Assembly: GCA_937892865.1 (NCBI GenBank)
Contig: CALBJG010000053.1
Coordinates: 1-15,417, forward strand
Direction of reading: 5' to 3'
Source: an uncultured Clostridia bacterium
GTDB taxonomy: Bacteria > Bacillota > Clostridia > Oscillospirales > Oscillospiraceae
DNA: 15,417 nucleotides
Shown here: positions 1-5,070 of the stretch, in pieces
How positions within the stretch are numbered: the first letter of the stretch is position 1
How the letters are laid out: every line of letters begins with the position of its first letter
Notes under the pieces: model-generated
The model's database searches: none
Seen by the model: the letters and a program-made list of their open reading frames with translations, nothing else
Told to the model about the DNA's origin: nothing
Made by a program: the position numbers and the translations under genes

Positions 1-1
1 T

Positions 2-682
2 GCAGGTCTGACCCCCATTCTGCAGTTGACCTGCCGTGACCGGAACCGTATCGCCCTCCAGTCCGAATTGCTGGGCGCAGCGATGCTGGGCATTGAGAAT
101 ATCCTCTGCCTCACCGGTGACCATACCACCATGGGCGACCACCCCGGCGCAAAGCCCGTGTTCGACCTGGACTCTGTTTCTCTGCTGCATACCGTCTGCC
201 AACTGGAAAAGGGCGTAGACCTGGGCGGCAACGAACTGGTGGGCGAAGCCCCCAAGTTTGCCAAGGGCGCGGTGGTATCCCCCTGCTCTGACAGTGTGGA
301 TGCCCAACTTGCCAAGATGGAGCGGAAAGTGATGGCTGGCGCGGAATACTTCCAGACCCAGGCGGTATTCGATTCCGAGAAATTCATCTCCTTTATGGAG
401 AAAGCCAAGCAGTTTGGCAAGCCGGTGCAGTTGGGCGTGATCATCCCCAAATCCGCCGGCATGGCAAAGTTTATGAACAACAATGTGGCAGGCGTTCATG
501 TGCCCCAGCATATGATCGACGCCTTGGCTGCTGACAAGGAGCGGGCAAAGGCCGGCATCACCGGCGTGGAGATCGCCGCCCAGATCATCAAAGAGTGTAA
601 GCCCTACTGCCAGGGTCTGCACATTATGGCTCTCGGCTGGGAAGCCAAGGTGCCCGAACTTCTCAAACTGGCCGGAATTTAA
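2..682 (+). CDS. metF: Methylenetetrahydrofolate reductase, C-terminal part (5' end outside window)
   Basis: The reading frame is open from base 2 and the start codon lies before the window; the TTG at 26 is an internal leucine codon. About 226 residues remain of a family usually near 290-310. The family reduces 5,10-methylene-THF to 5-methyl-THF with FAD as cofactor, in the cytosol, supplying methyl groups for methionine synthesis or, in anaerobes, the methyl branch of C1 metabolism. Seen directly: the strongly conserved TCRDRNR segment at the start of the visible part, followed by a segment reading LGIENILCLTGDH, which matches the FAD-binding core of MetF (LTGD). The C-terminal third, with GIIIPKSA-like and GLHIMALGWE-like strands, completes the TIM barrel. 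A strong terminator follows 4 bases after the stop, so this is the last gene of its transcript. A MetV or methionine synthase neighbour cannot be seen. Identification is secure at family level; pathway direction is inference. Confidence 0.93.
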   Translation, partial: AGLTPILQLTCRDRNRIALQSELLGAAMLGIENILCLTGDHTTMGDHPGAKPVFDLDSVSLLHTVCQLEKGVDLGGNELVGEAPKFAKGAVVSPCSDSVDAQLAKMERKVMAGAEYFQTQAVFDSEKFISFMEKAKQFGKPVQLGVIIPKSAGMAKFMNNNVAGVHVPQHMIDALAADKERAKAGITGVEIAAQIIKECKPYCQGLHIMALGWEAKVPELLKLAGI

Positions 683-686
683 ACTG

Positions 687-722
687 AAAAAAAGAGTGTT
701 GCATTTCGCAACACTCTTTTTT
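687..722 (+). terminator. Intrinsic terminator after metF
   Basis: Stem GAGTGTTGC (694-702) pairs with GCAACACTC (708-716) around the loop ATTTC. A run of seven A lies before it and six T after it. The A-run before the stem makes it potentially bidirectional, but no minus-strand gene converges here. Confidence 0.93.
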
Positions 723-829
723 GCGCAACAGAAGCCACTTCAAATTCGCGCTTTCGAACAGTTTGAAATTTTCAGAAATCTCAAACAGCGTGTCAACGCA
801 ATAAACCAAAATCCATCGACCCCGGCTTA

Positions 830-858
830 TTGACAAAGATTGGCAGTTATAGTAAGAT
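830..858 (+). promoter_or_regulatory. Promoter of the Gfo/Idh/MocA oxidoreductase gene
   Basis: TTGACA (830-835), 17-bp spacer, TAAGAT (853-858): close to the housekeeping sigma consensus, so this is probably a well-expressed transcript starting near 865. An 8-bp inverted repeat (ATGATACG 857-864, CGTATCAT 891-898) begins on the -10 hexamer and ends just before the start codon, a plausible operator position. The Shine-Dalgarno region AGGAGAAAGGA is at 879-889. Confidence 0.8.
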
Positions 859-898
859 GATACGGACAATTACTCCATAGGAGAAAGGATCGTATCAT

Positions 899-2002
899 AT
901 GAAAGTTTTATTAGTCGGTCCCGGTGGTTTCGGCAAAAATTTTGTGAATCTGCTGCTGGATAACACAGACCCGGACATCATTTTCGAAGGTGTCGTGGCA
1001 AGAACTTCCTGCCACAGACGGGAAGATGTGGAGGCTGCCGGCGTTCCCTTCTACCCCACGGTAGAGGATTTTTATAAGGAACATACCGCAGACCTGGCTA
1101 TCATCTGCACCCCCTCTTTCCTCCACGCAGAGCAGAGCATTTACTGCCTGGAGCAGGGCTCTTATGTGCTGTGCGAAAAGCCTGCCGCTCCCACCTCTGA
1201 AGAGTGCTACAAAATGATGGAAGCGGAGAAGCGGACCGGCAAATTCATCGCCATCGGCTTTAATATGGCATTTGCCACCGGTACACTGGAACTGAAAAAG
1301 GACATTTTGGACGGTGTCTTCGGAAAACCCATTTCTATGAAGACCATCATTCTCACCGGCAGAAAACTGGAGTATTACGGCCGTGGCAGTGGCTATGCCG
1401 GCTGCATCTCCAAGAACGGCCATATGGTTCTGGACTCTGTGGCTTCCAATGCCTGCGCCCACTATGTTTATAATATGCTCTACCTGTTAGGCGACGCTAT
1501 GAATACCGCCGCCGATGCCACTTTGGAGCAGTGCGAGTGCCTCCGGGCAAATGATATCGAAAACTTCGACACCTGCACTATGAAACTCACCGCAGCGGGA
1601 ATCCCCCTTTATTTTGCCGCATCCCACGCAGCGGATGTAGGTGTTCCCTACACCTTCTGCTTTGAATTTGAAAACGCCACCATCACCAAGAGCGACGAGG
1701 GCGGCTACCTGGCAACATTCAAAGACGACGCCACCAAGAAATACCAGAATCCCCTTTCCCACGGCGAAGCCAAGAAAACATTCGATTGCATTGAGGCAGC
1801 CAAAAACGGCACGCTCCCCGTCTGCGGTGTCAATACCACCCTGCCCCATGTGAAACTCATTGAGGACATTTACAAGAATGTCACCATCACCAACTTCCCC
1901 GAGGAAGAAAAGGCATATTTTGAGGATAAGATCACCGTTCCCACCCTGGCAGACCGTATGCTGAAAGCCTACGAACAAACTTGTATGCTCTCCGAGGTAT
2001 GA
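899..2002 (+). CDS. Gfo/Idh/MocA family NAD(P)-dependent oxidoreductase
   Basis: A 367-residue protein, normal length for the family. N-terminal Rossmann domain (about residues 1-120): the dinucleotide-binding loop reads GPGGFGKNF (7-15), a variant of GxGxxG, and CEKP lies at 92-95, the family signature whose lysine is catalytic. The C-terminal alpha/beta domain (about 121-367) carries a D179...H188 segment (LDSVASNACAH) where the family places its substrate-handling Asp/His residues, followed by YNMLYLLG. These enzymes oxidise or reduce sugar, inositol or amino-sugar carbons in the cytosol with NAD(P); the substrate cannot be read from the sequence. The ATG at 899 is chosen because AGGAGAAAGGA lies 9-19 bases upstream and the consensus promoter 830-858 sits just before it. 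It is monocistronic: a terminator follows and no plus-strand partner is close. The sugar importer further right is transcribed separately, so a functional link is only a guess. Confidence 0.9.
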   Translation: MKVLLVGPGGFGKNFVNLLLDNTDPDIIFEGVVARTSCHRREDVEAAGVPFYPTVEDFYKEHTADLAIICTPSFLHAEQSIYCLEQGSYVLCEKPAAPTSEECYKMMEAEKRTGKFIAIGFNMAFATGTLELKKDILDGVFGKPISMKTIILTGRKLEYYGRGSGYAGCISKNGHMVLDSVASNACAHYVYNMLYLLGDAMNTAADATLEQCECLRANDIENFDTCTMKLTAAGIPLYFAASHAADVGVPYTFCFEFENATITKSDEGGYLATFKDDATKKYQNPLSHGEAKKTFDCIEAAKNGTLPVCGVNTTLPHVKLIEDIYKNVTITNFPEEEKAYFEDKITVPTLADRMLKAYEQTCMLSEV

Positions 2003-2028
2003 GGCGCTGCGCCCATAAGGCACAGCGC

Positions 2029-2063
2029 GCGATATAACCGACACTTTAGGTCGGTTATATCGC
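2029..2063. repeat. Perfect 14-bp inverted repeat after the oxidoreductase gene
   Basis: Arms GCGATATAACCGAC (2029-2042) and GTCGGTTATATCGC (2050-2063) with a 7-base spacer. It is not followed by a T-run (AATATATCC follows), so it is not itself a canonical terminator. The true terminator is the next hairpin, 15 bases further on. In the oxidoreductase mRNA it would form a very stable 3'-end hairpin. Confidence 0.8.
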
Positions 2064-2078
2064 AATATATCCACCAAT

Positions 2079-2110
2079 AAAAGCGGCGACCGTAAGGTCG
2101 CCGCTTTTTT
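2079..2110. terminator. Bidirectional terminator, copy 1 of a duplicated hairpin
   Basis: The 13-bp stem AAAAGCGGCGACC (2079-2091) / GGTCGCCGCTTTT (2096-2108) is closed by the tetraloop GTAA (GNRA type) and followed by further T. Read on the plus strand it ends the oxidoreductase transcript; read on the minus strand it begins directly after the stop codon (2109-2111) of the 78-aa gene. A second copy 600 bases away (2679-2708) differs only in the loop (GCAA). Confidence 0.9.
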
Positions 2111-2345
2111 ACATATAATTCTGCCTACTCCAACGCATTGCTGCTTTCACTGTTTCGTGTTCCAGATCATCCCGCATTGCTAAATAGCATTCCAGCACCT
2201 GCCGATCAGGCTCGGACATACGATCTTTTACTGATTCCAGTTGATTTTCTAATAGGGCGCAATTCTCCCAAAGTGTCAGTAAATGCAGATCCTCATATTC
2301 TGCAATGTTCGGTAGCCGGTACAAGTCCGTGATCCCTTGGTCCAT
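2109..2345 (-). CDS. Small acidic helical protein of unknown function
   Basis: I do not recognise this family. The preferred start is the ATG at 2345, giving 78 residues, because an AGGGTGGGG purine stretch stands just upstream on the minus strand and a good promoter lies further up (2377-2405). The open frame could extend to 2405, but that would place the start inside the promoter. The protein has no membrane segment or signal peptide. It begins MDQGITDLYRLPN and then looks helical and charged, with leucine-rich heptad-like spacing around residues 20-45 and a second charged helix ending MRDDLEHETVKAAMRW. The length and look resemble small accessory proteins of Clostridia mobile regions (recollection, low weight). 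It is divergent from a Cro/C1-type HTH gene; the two share an operator-like palindrome, so they are probably co-regulated and functionally paired. The stop codon abuts hairpin 2079-2108. A role cannot be assigned. Confidence 0.7.
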   Translation of the reverse strand: MDQGITDLYRLPNIAEYEDLHLLTLWENCALLENQLESVKDRMSEPDRQVLECYLAMRDDLEHETVKAAMRWSRQNYM

Positions 2346-2376
2346 AATCCCCACCCTTTCCGAATACGGTAAAAAC

Positions 2377-2405
2377 AGTATAGCATATTGTGGATATTTC
2401 CACAA
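2377..2405 (-). promoter_or_regulatory. Promoter of the 78-aa gene
   Basis: Read on the minus strand: TTGTGG (2405-2400), 17-bp spacer, TATACT (2382-2377). The palindrome 2386-2407 covers the whole -35 hexamer and most of the spacer, so a bound repressor would exclude RNA polymerase. Confidence 0.7.
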
Positions 2406-2407
2406 TA
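2386..2407. promoter_or_regulatory. 22-bp palindromic operator candidate between the divergent small genes
   Basis: Perfect dyad TATTGTGGA (2386-2394), spacer TATT, TCCACAATA (2399-2407). It overlaps the -35 element and spacer of the minus-strand promoter and touches the -35 region of the plus-strand promoter. The size (two 9-bp half-sites) suits a dimeric Cro/C1-type HTH protein, and the divergent plus-strand gene encodes one. Binding by that protein is inference. Confidence 0.72.
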
Positions 2408-2434
2408 CTGAAATTACATATTTTTGCCTATAAT
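2406..2434 (+). promoter_or_regulatory. Probable promoter of the HTH gene
   Basis: A perfect TATAAT stands at 2429-2434. The hexamer 17 bp upstream (TACTGA, 2406-2411) is weak and abuts the palindrome, which suggests a promoter whose activity depends on the bound protein or on an autoregulatory arrangement. Confidence 0.55.
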
Positions 2435-2464
2435 GTTCCTATAAAAAGGAAGGTGGTGAGGACT

Positions 2465-2665
2465 GTGCTGGACTATACCCCAATGTGGGAAACAATGCGC
2501 AGAAAAGGCATTTCACAGTACAGTCTGTTGAAGGCCGGCATTGATAACAAAACTCTGGATGCGCTGAAAAAGGGCAAAAACATCACACTTCTCACACTGG
2601 AAAAGATCTGCGCAGCACTGGATTGTACGCCAAACGAGGTCGTGCTTTTCCGCCCTGATGTATAA
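2465..2665 (+). CDS. Small Cro/C1-type helix-turn-helix DNA-binding protein
   Basis: The preferred start is GTG 2465, giving 66 residues. It has purine-rich AGGAAGG (2447-2453) upstream and the domain begins at once; the upstream in-frame extension to 2390 would run through the operator and the TATAAT box. The whole protein is one five-helix XRE/Cro-C1-type domain: MWETMRRKG (helix 1), ISQYSLLKAG and IDNKTLDALKKG (the helix-turn-helix proper, about residues 16-37), then ITLLTLEKICAALDCTPNEVV, the typical ending of the short 'HTH_26'-like subgroup. Such proteins act as repressors, often autoregulatory, of neighbouring small genes on mobile or accessory modules. It is divergent from the 78-aa gene around the palindrome 2386-2407. 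The second hairpin copy ends its transcript 13 bases after the stop. The domain call is firm; target and role are inference. Confidence 0.85.
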   Translation: MLDYTPMWETMRRKGISQYSLLKAGIDNKTLDALKKGKNITLLTLEKICAALDCTPNEVVLFRPDV

Positions 2666-2678
2666 CAACATATAAACC

Positions 2679-2710
2679 AAAAGCGGCGACCGCAAGGTCG
2701 CCGCTTTTGT
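2679..2710. terminator. Terminator, copy 2 of the duplicated hairpin
   Basis: The stem AAAAGCGGCGACC (2679-2691) / GGTCGCCGCTTTT (2696-2708) has a GCAA tetraloop and is identical to copy 1 (2079-2108) except for one loop base. It ends the HTH transcript on the plus strand and could also stop the long minus-strand transporter transcript arriving from the right, since four T follow the stem in that direction too. Confidence 0.88.
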
Positions 2711-2772
2711 GTTTAGATAGGAGAATTTCTTTTGTGTCGGTGTATCCCGGATCAATTCTTCACGAATCCACA

Positions 2773-2790
2773 GCAATACCGATACCGGGC
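2773..2790 (+). repeat. Partial copy of the dispersed GATACCGGGC motif
   Basis: GATACCGGGC at 2781-2790 is identical to the core of the repeats at 6913-6935 (minus) and 15036-15058 (plus). GCAA at 2773-2776 stands at the same distance as in those copies. It lies in the 146-bp gene-free stretch beyond the 3' end of the permease operon. I see no gene in that stretch. Confidence 0.45.
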
Positions 2791-2854
2791 TTTATAATGG
2801 AAGAAAAAACTACTTCCCAGTGTTCGTGCGAATTGCCCGCCGGTGCATACCGGC

Positions 2855-3811
2855 TTAACCTTTAACAGAGCCGACCATGACGCCCTTAACGAAGTACTTC
2901 TGGATGAAGGGGTACACACACATAATGGGTGTAACAACGATCATGATGGAGCAGTAACGGATGGTAGCGCCAACCAGATGGGTACCTTCACCGGCACCGC
3001 CGTTCATATCTTCGCCGTTAACGGACTTGATCATCGTCTGCAGCAAGTGCATAACAGGACGCATATCCGCGTGCTGGCTGTCCAAGTACAGCAAAGAGGG
3101 CATATAAGCATTCCAGTAAGCAACGGCATAGTAAAGACCGATGGTAGCCAAAGCCGCCTTGGAGGTGGGCAGGACAAGGCGCATAAAGACGCCGGCTTCC
3201 TGCAGACCGTCGATCTCACCGGACTCGATGATCTCCTTGGGATATGCCACGAAGAAAGAACGCATAATGATCAGGTTCCAGGTGCTGATCAAGCCGGGAA
3301 TGATCTGAGACCAAATGGTGTTGCCCATCTGATAAGTATTCAAAACAGTCAAGGTGGTGGGGATCAAACCGCCGCCGAAGAACATGGTAATGGTGACCAT
3401 GATGGAGAACAGATTGTGACCGACCATCTTCCGGCGGGCCAGGGCGTAAGCAGCCATAGCCGTAGTCATCAGGGACAGGAATGTACCCAGAACGGTGTAG
3501 AGGATGGTGTTCAGGTATGCTCTGCCGAATGCGCCGTCAGAGAGCATCTGGGCGTAGTTGGACCAGGTGATTCCCAGTTTGGAATCGCTGCCCACCATAG
3601 GGTACAGGAACACGTTACCGGCAGTAACGTTGTAGTTATCAGACAGAGAAACAGAGATAACATGGATAAAAGGCACCAGGATGCAGGCCATAAACAAGAT
3701 CATAACGATGTAAAGGACCACATCAAATACGCCAAAGCGGTTATACTTTGCGACCTTTTTCTTGGGCGCTTTCATGCGCACCTTTGCAGGAGCAGAATTA
3801 ACAGTAGCCAT
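2855..3811 (-). CDS. Carbohydrate ABC transporter permease, LplC/YtcP type
   Basis: A 318-residue integral membrane subunit of a binding-protein-dependent sugar importer. The ATG at 3811 is preferred because AAAGGAG lies 9 bases upstream; the GTG at 3817 would leave only 3 bases. A basic cytoplasmic N-terminus (residues 10-25) is followed by about six membrane segments starting near 29-53. The cytoplasmic loop that docks the ATPase is at about 196-216 and reads ESGEIDGLQEAG, a weakened EAA motif (EAA replaced by ESG, IDG kept). The FFGGGLIPT (144-152) and WNLIIMRSFF (179-188) stretches are typical of the LplC branch rather than of MalG. It is the last gene of the operon, 17 bases after the LplB-like gene, whose final codons overlap this gene's ribosome binding site, so translation is probably coupled. 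The substrate is unknown; oligosaccharides from plant polysaccharides are usual for this branch. No ATPase gene is present. Confidence 0.92.
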   Translation of the reverse strand: MATVNSAPAKVRMKAPKKKVAKYNRFGVFDVVLYIVMILFMACILVPFIHVISVSLSDNYNVTAGNVFLYPMVGSDSKLGITWSNYAQMLSDGAFGRAYLNTILYTVLGTFLSLMTTAMAAYALARRKMVGHNLFSIMVTITMFFGGGLIPTTLTVLNTYQMGNTIWSQIIPGLISTWNLIIMRSFFVAYPKEIIESGEIDGLQEAGVFMRLVLPTSKAALATIGLYYAVAYWNAYMPSLLYLDSQHADMRPVMHLLQTMIKSVNGEDMNGGAGEGTHLVGATIRYCSIMIVVTPIMCVYPFIQKYFVKGVMVGSVKG

Positions 3812-3828
3812 ATTCACTTGCTCCTTTC

Positions 3829-4767
3829 TTAGAAAATGCCGGAGTCTGTCAGCTTCTTGGAACCCCAGTTAGCCAGCAGCAGCATAGTCATATTGACGAT
3901 ATTGGTCAGAAGACCAACAGTGGTAGCCAGACCGTAAGAGGTGGTAGCGCCGAAGCCCAGGTCATACACATAAGTGCCCAGGGTGTGAGCGGTGTAAATC
4001 TTGGTGGAGTTGGTCTGCAGCAGCAAAACCTTTTCCATAGAGGAGTCCAGAATGTGACCCACCTGCAGGATCAGCATGGTGGAAACGGTGGGGGCGATGG
4101 CGGGCAGCGTGATAGACAGGATCTGACGCCAACGGCCTGCGCCGTCCAAACGGGCTGCTTCGTACAGAGCGGGGTCAACACTGGAGATGGCAGCCAGGAA
4201 CACGATGGTGCTCCAGCCCAAGCCCTGCCAGGTGTGGGAGATCAGCATGATGGGACGGAAGTACTCTGCTTCCAGCAGGAAGTAGATAGGCTTGCCGCCG
4301 AAGAATTTCACCAGCAGGCTGTTCACAACGCCGGTAGGATCCAACAAGGTGTTGATCAGAGAACAGACAACGACCACGGAAAGGAAGTGGGGCATATAAC
4401 TGATGGTCTGGGTGACTTTCTTAAAGCGGATACCGCGGATCTCATTCAGCATCAGCGCAAAGAACACGCTCAAGGGGAAGTAGATCACCAGGTTCTGCAG
4501 ACCCAGAGCCAGGGTGTTTTCCGCAATACGCCAGAAGTCGGGGTTTTCCAGAACGAATTTGAAGTTGTCCAGTCCTACGAAAGGAGAATCGAAGCCCTGG
4601 AACAGGTTGTAGTTATAAAACGCCATTCGCAGGCCCCAGATGGGGACATATTTAAACAGAACGTAGTACAGCAGCGCAGGGATGAACAACAAGAACAGGA
4701 ATCTTGTCTTCCAGAACCGGTGGAAAATGCTTTCCTTACGCTTGCCTGCCAATTTTGCAGTAGCCAA
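3829..4767 (-). CDS. Carbohydrate ABC transporter permease, LplB/YteP type
   Basis: A 312-residue partner permease. The start is a TTG at 4767, chosen because a perfect AGGAGG (4781-4776) lies 8 bases upstream and no ATG stands nearby in frame. The basic N-terminus (about 1-22) is followed by about six membrane segments, the first at about 23-40 (FLFLLFIPALLYYVLFKY). FKYVPIWGLRMAF and the NFKFVLENPDFWRIAENTL region are LplB hallmarks. A complete EAA loop lies at about 202-224: YEAARLDGAGRWRQ followed by ITLPAI, the site where the ATPase docks. With the LplC-type protein it would form the heterodimeric membrane channel. It is separated from the upstream lipoprotein gene by 303 bp of inverted-repeat-rich sequence, unusually long for this operon type. 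The weak TTG start and the structured leader suggest that permease synthesis is kept below that of the lipoprotein (inference). Confidence 0.92.
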   Translation of the reverse strand: MATAKLAGKRKESIFHRFWKTRFLFLLFIPALLYYVLFKYVPIWGLRMAFYNYNLFQGFDSPFVGLDNFKFVLENPDFWRIAENTLALGLQNLVIYFPLSVFFALMLNEIRGIRFKKVTQTISYMPHFLSVVVVCSLINTLLDPTGVVNSLLVKFFGGKPIYFLLEAEYFRPIMLISHTWQGLGWSTIVFLAAISSVDPALYEAARLDGAGRWRQILSITLPAIAPTVSTMLILQVGHILDSSMEKVLLLQTNSTKIYTAHTLGTYVYDLGFGATTSYGLATTVGLLTNIVNMTMLLLANWGSKKLTDSGIF

Positions 4768-4799
4768 TTTGATAGCCTCCTCATATTTTTATTTCCAAA

Positions 4800-4866
4800 G
4801 GGATCGATAAGCCGCATTTTGCGGCATGATCGTCGTCACAGCAGAGGATCTTCTGTGACCGATCCC
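4800..4866 (-). ncRNA. Possible three-way-junction RNA element in the lipoprotein-permease gap
   Basis: Read on the minus (transcribed) strand: outer stem GGGATCG/CGATCCC (4866-4860 with 4806-4800). Directly stacked on it is GTCACAG/CTGTGAC (4859-4853 with 4841-4835, 11-base loop). A 9-base linker leads to GCCGCA/TGCGGC (4825-4820 with 4816-4811, loop AAA), then 4 bases back to the outer stem. All three stems are perfect Watson-Crick. It ends about 19 bases before the AGGAGG of the permease gene. It could be a regulatory leader, an mRNA-processing site or a small mobile palindrome; no known riboswitch class is recognised. Confidence 0.45.
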
Positions 4867-5028
4867 CTGTATAAGGTCGCTCCACCGGGCAGCAAGATCG
4901 CCGGTGCAGTCGCTGACATCCACGCTTAGTCTTTGCTATCCTTTCAGACCCAAAAACTTGAGCCGTGGATGCGAAGGCTTCCTTTTGTCAGATAGAAAAA
5001 TATATCAGTTATGTAAGTTTGTAAGGGC

Positions 5029-5057
5029 GCCAGGTATGGGCGCGGCCCATACCTGGC
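5029..5057 (-). repeat. 13-bp intercistronic hairpin just after the lipoprotein gene
   Basis: The arms GCCAGGTATGGGC (5029-5041) and GCCCATACCTGGC (5045-5057) are perfectly complementary around GCG. It begins 13 bases after the lipoprotein stop codon. The transcribed strand continues GCCCTTACAAAC, with no U-tract, so it is not a normal terminator. A 3' hairpin here would protect the lipoprotein part of the mRNA from exonucleases, as known for malE-malF-type intercistronic hairpins (analogy). Confidence 0.75.
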
Positions 5058-5070
5058 ATAAAAATCAAAA

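Larger units (their letters stand above)
4768..5070 (-). other. Structured intercistronic region of the transporter operon
   Basis: These 303 bases hold no gene. Besides the elements at 4800-4866 and 5029-5057 they contain CACCGG/CCGGTG (4883-4888 with 4901-4906) and CATCCACG/CGTGGATG (4917-4924 with 4964-4971). I see no convincing terminator with a U-tract and no strong minus-strand promoter here, so the three transporter genes are probably one transcript with differential stability or translation. Confidence 0.6.

Noticed and set aside
2387..2406. DnaA-box-like TGTGGATAT and TTTCCACA sequences, suggesting an origin
   Set aside because: Only a single pair with mismatches, which are simply the two arms of the divergent-promoter palindrome; no cluster, no AT-rich unwinding region, no dnaA or dnaN.
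2513..2776. Minus-strand 87-codon frame opposite the HTH gene, beginning MLWIREELIRDT
   Set aside because: The first ~25 residues look protein-like, but the frame passes through the terminator hairpin into antisense of the HTH gene and has no convincing ribosome binding site. A decayed gene end in 2709-2776 cannot be excluded.
4800..4866. tRNA gene, because of a 7-bp closing stem and internal arms
   Set aside because: Only two internal arms, no TTCRA-type T-loop, no anticodon arm of 5 bp with a 7-base loop, and it lies within an operon.
4875..4890. GGTGGAGCGACC on the minus strand, reminiscent of a T-box antiterminator core
   Set aside because: It departs from the conserved GGGTGGNACCGCG core, has no following terminator and stands before sugar permeases rather than amino-acid genes.
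2843..4929. Two long plus-strand open frames (2843-3832 and 3985-4929) opposite the permeases
   Set aside because: His/Gln/Asp-rich translations with no family resemblance, complementary to well-recognised membrane proteins.
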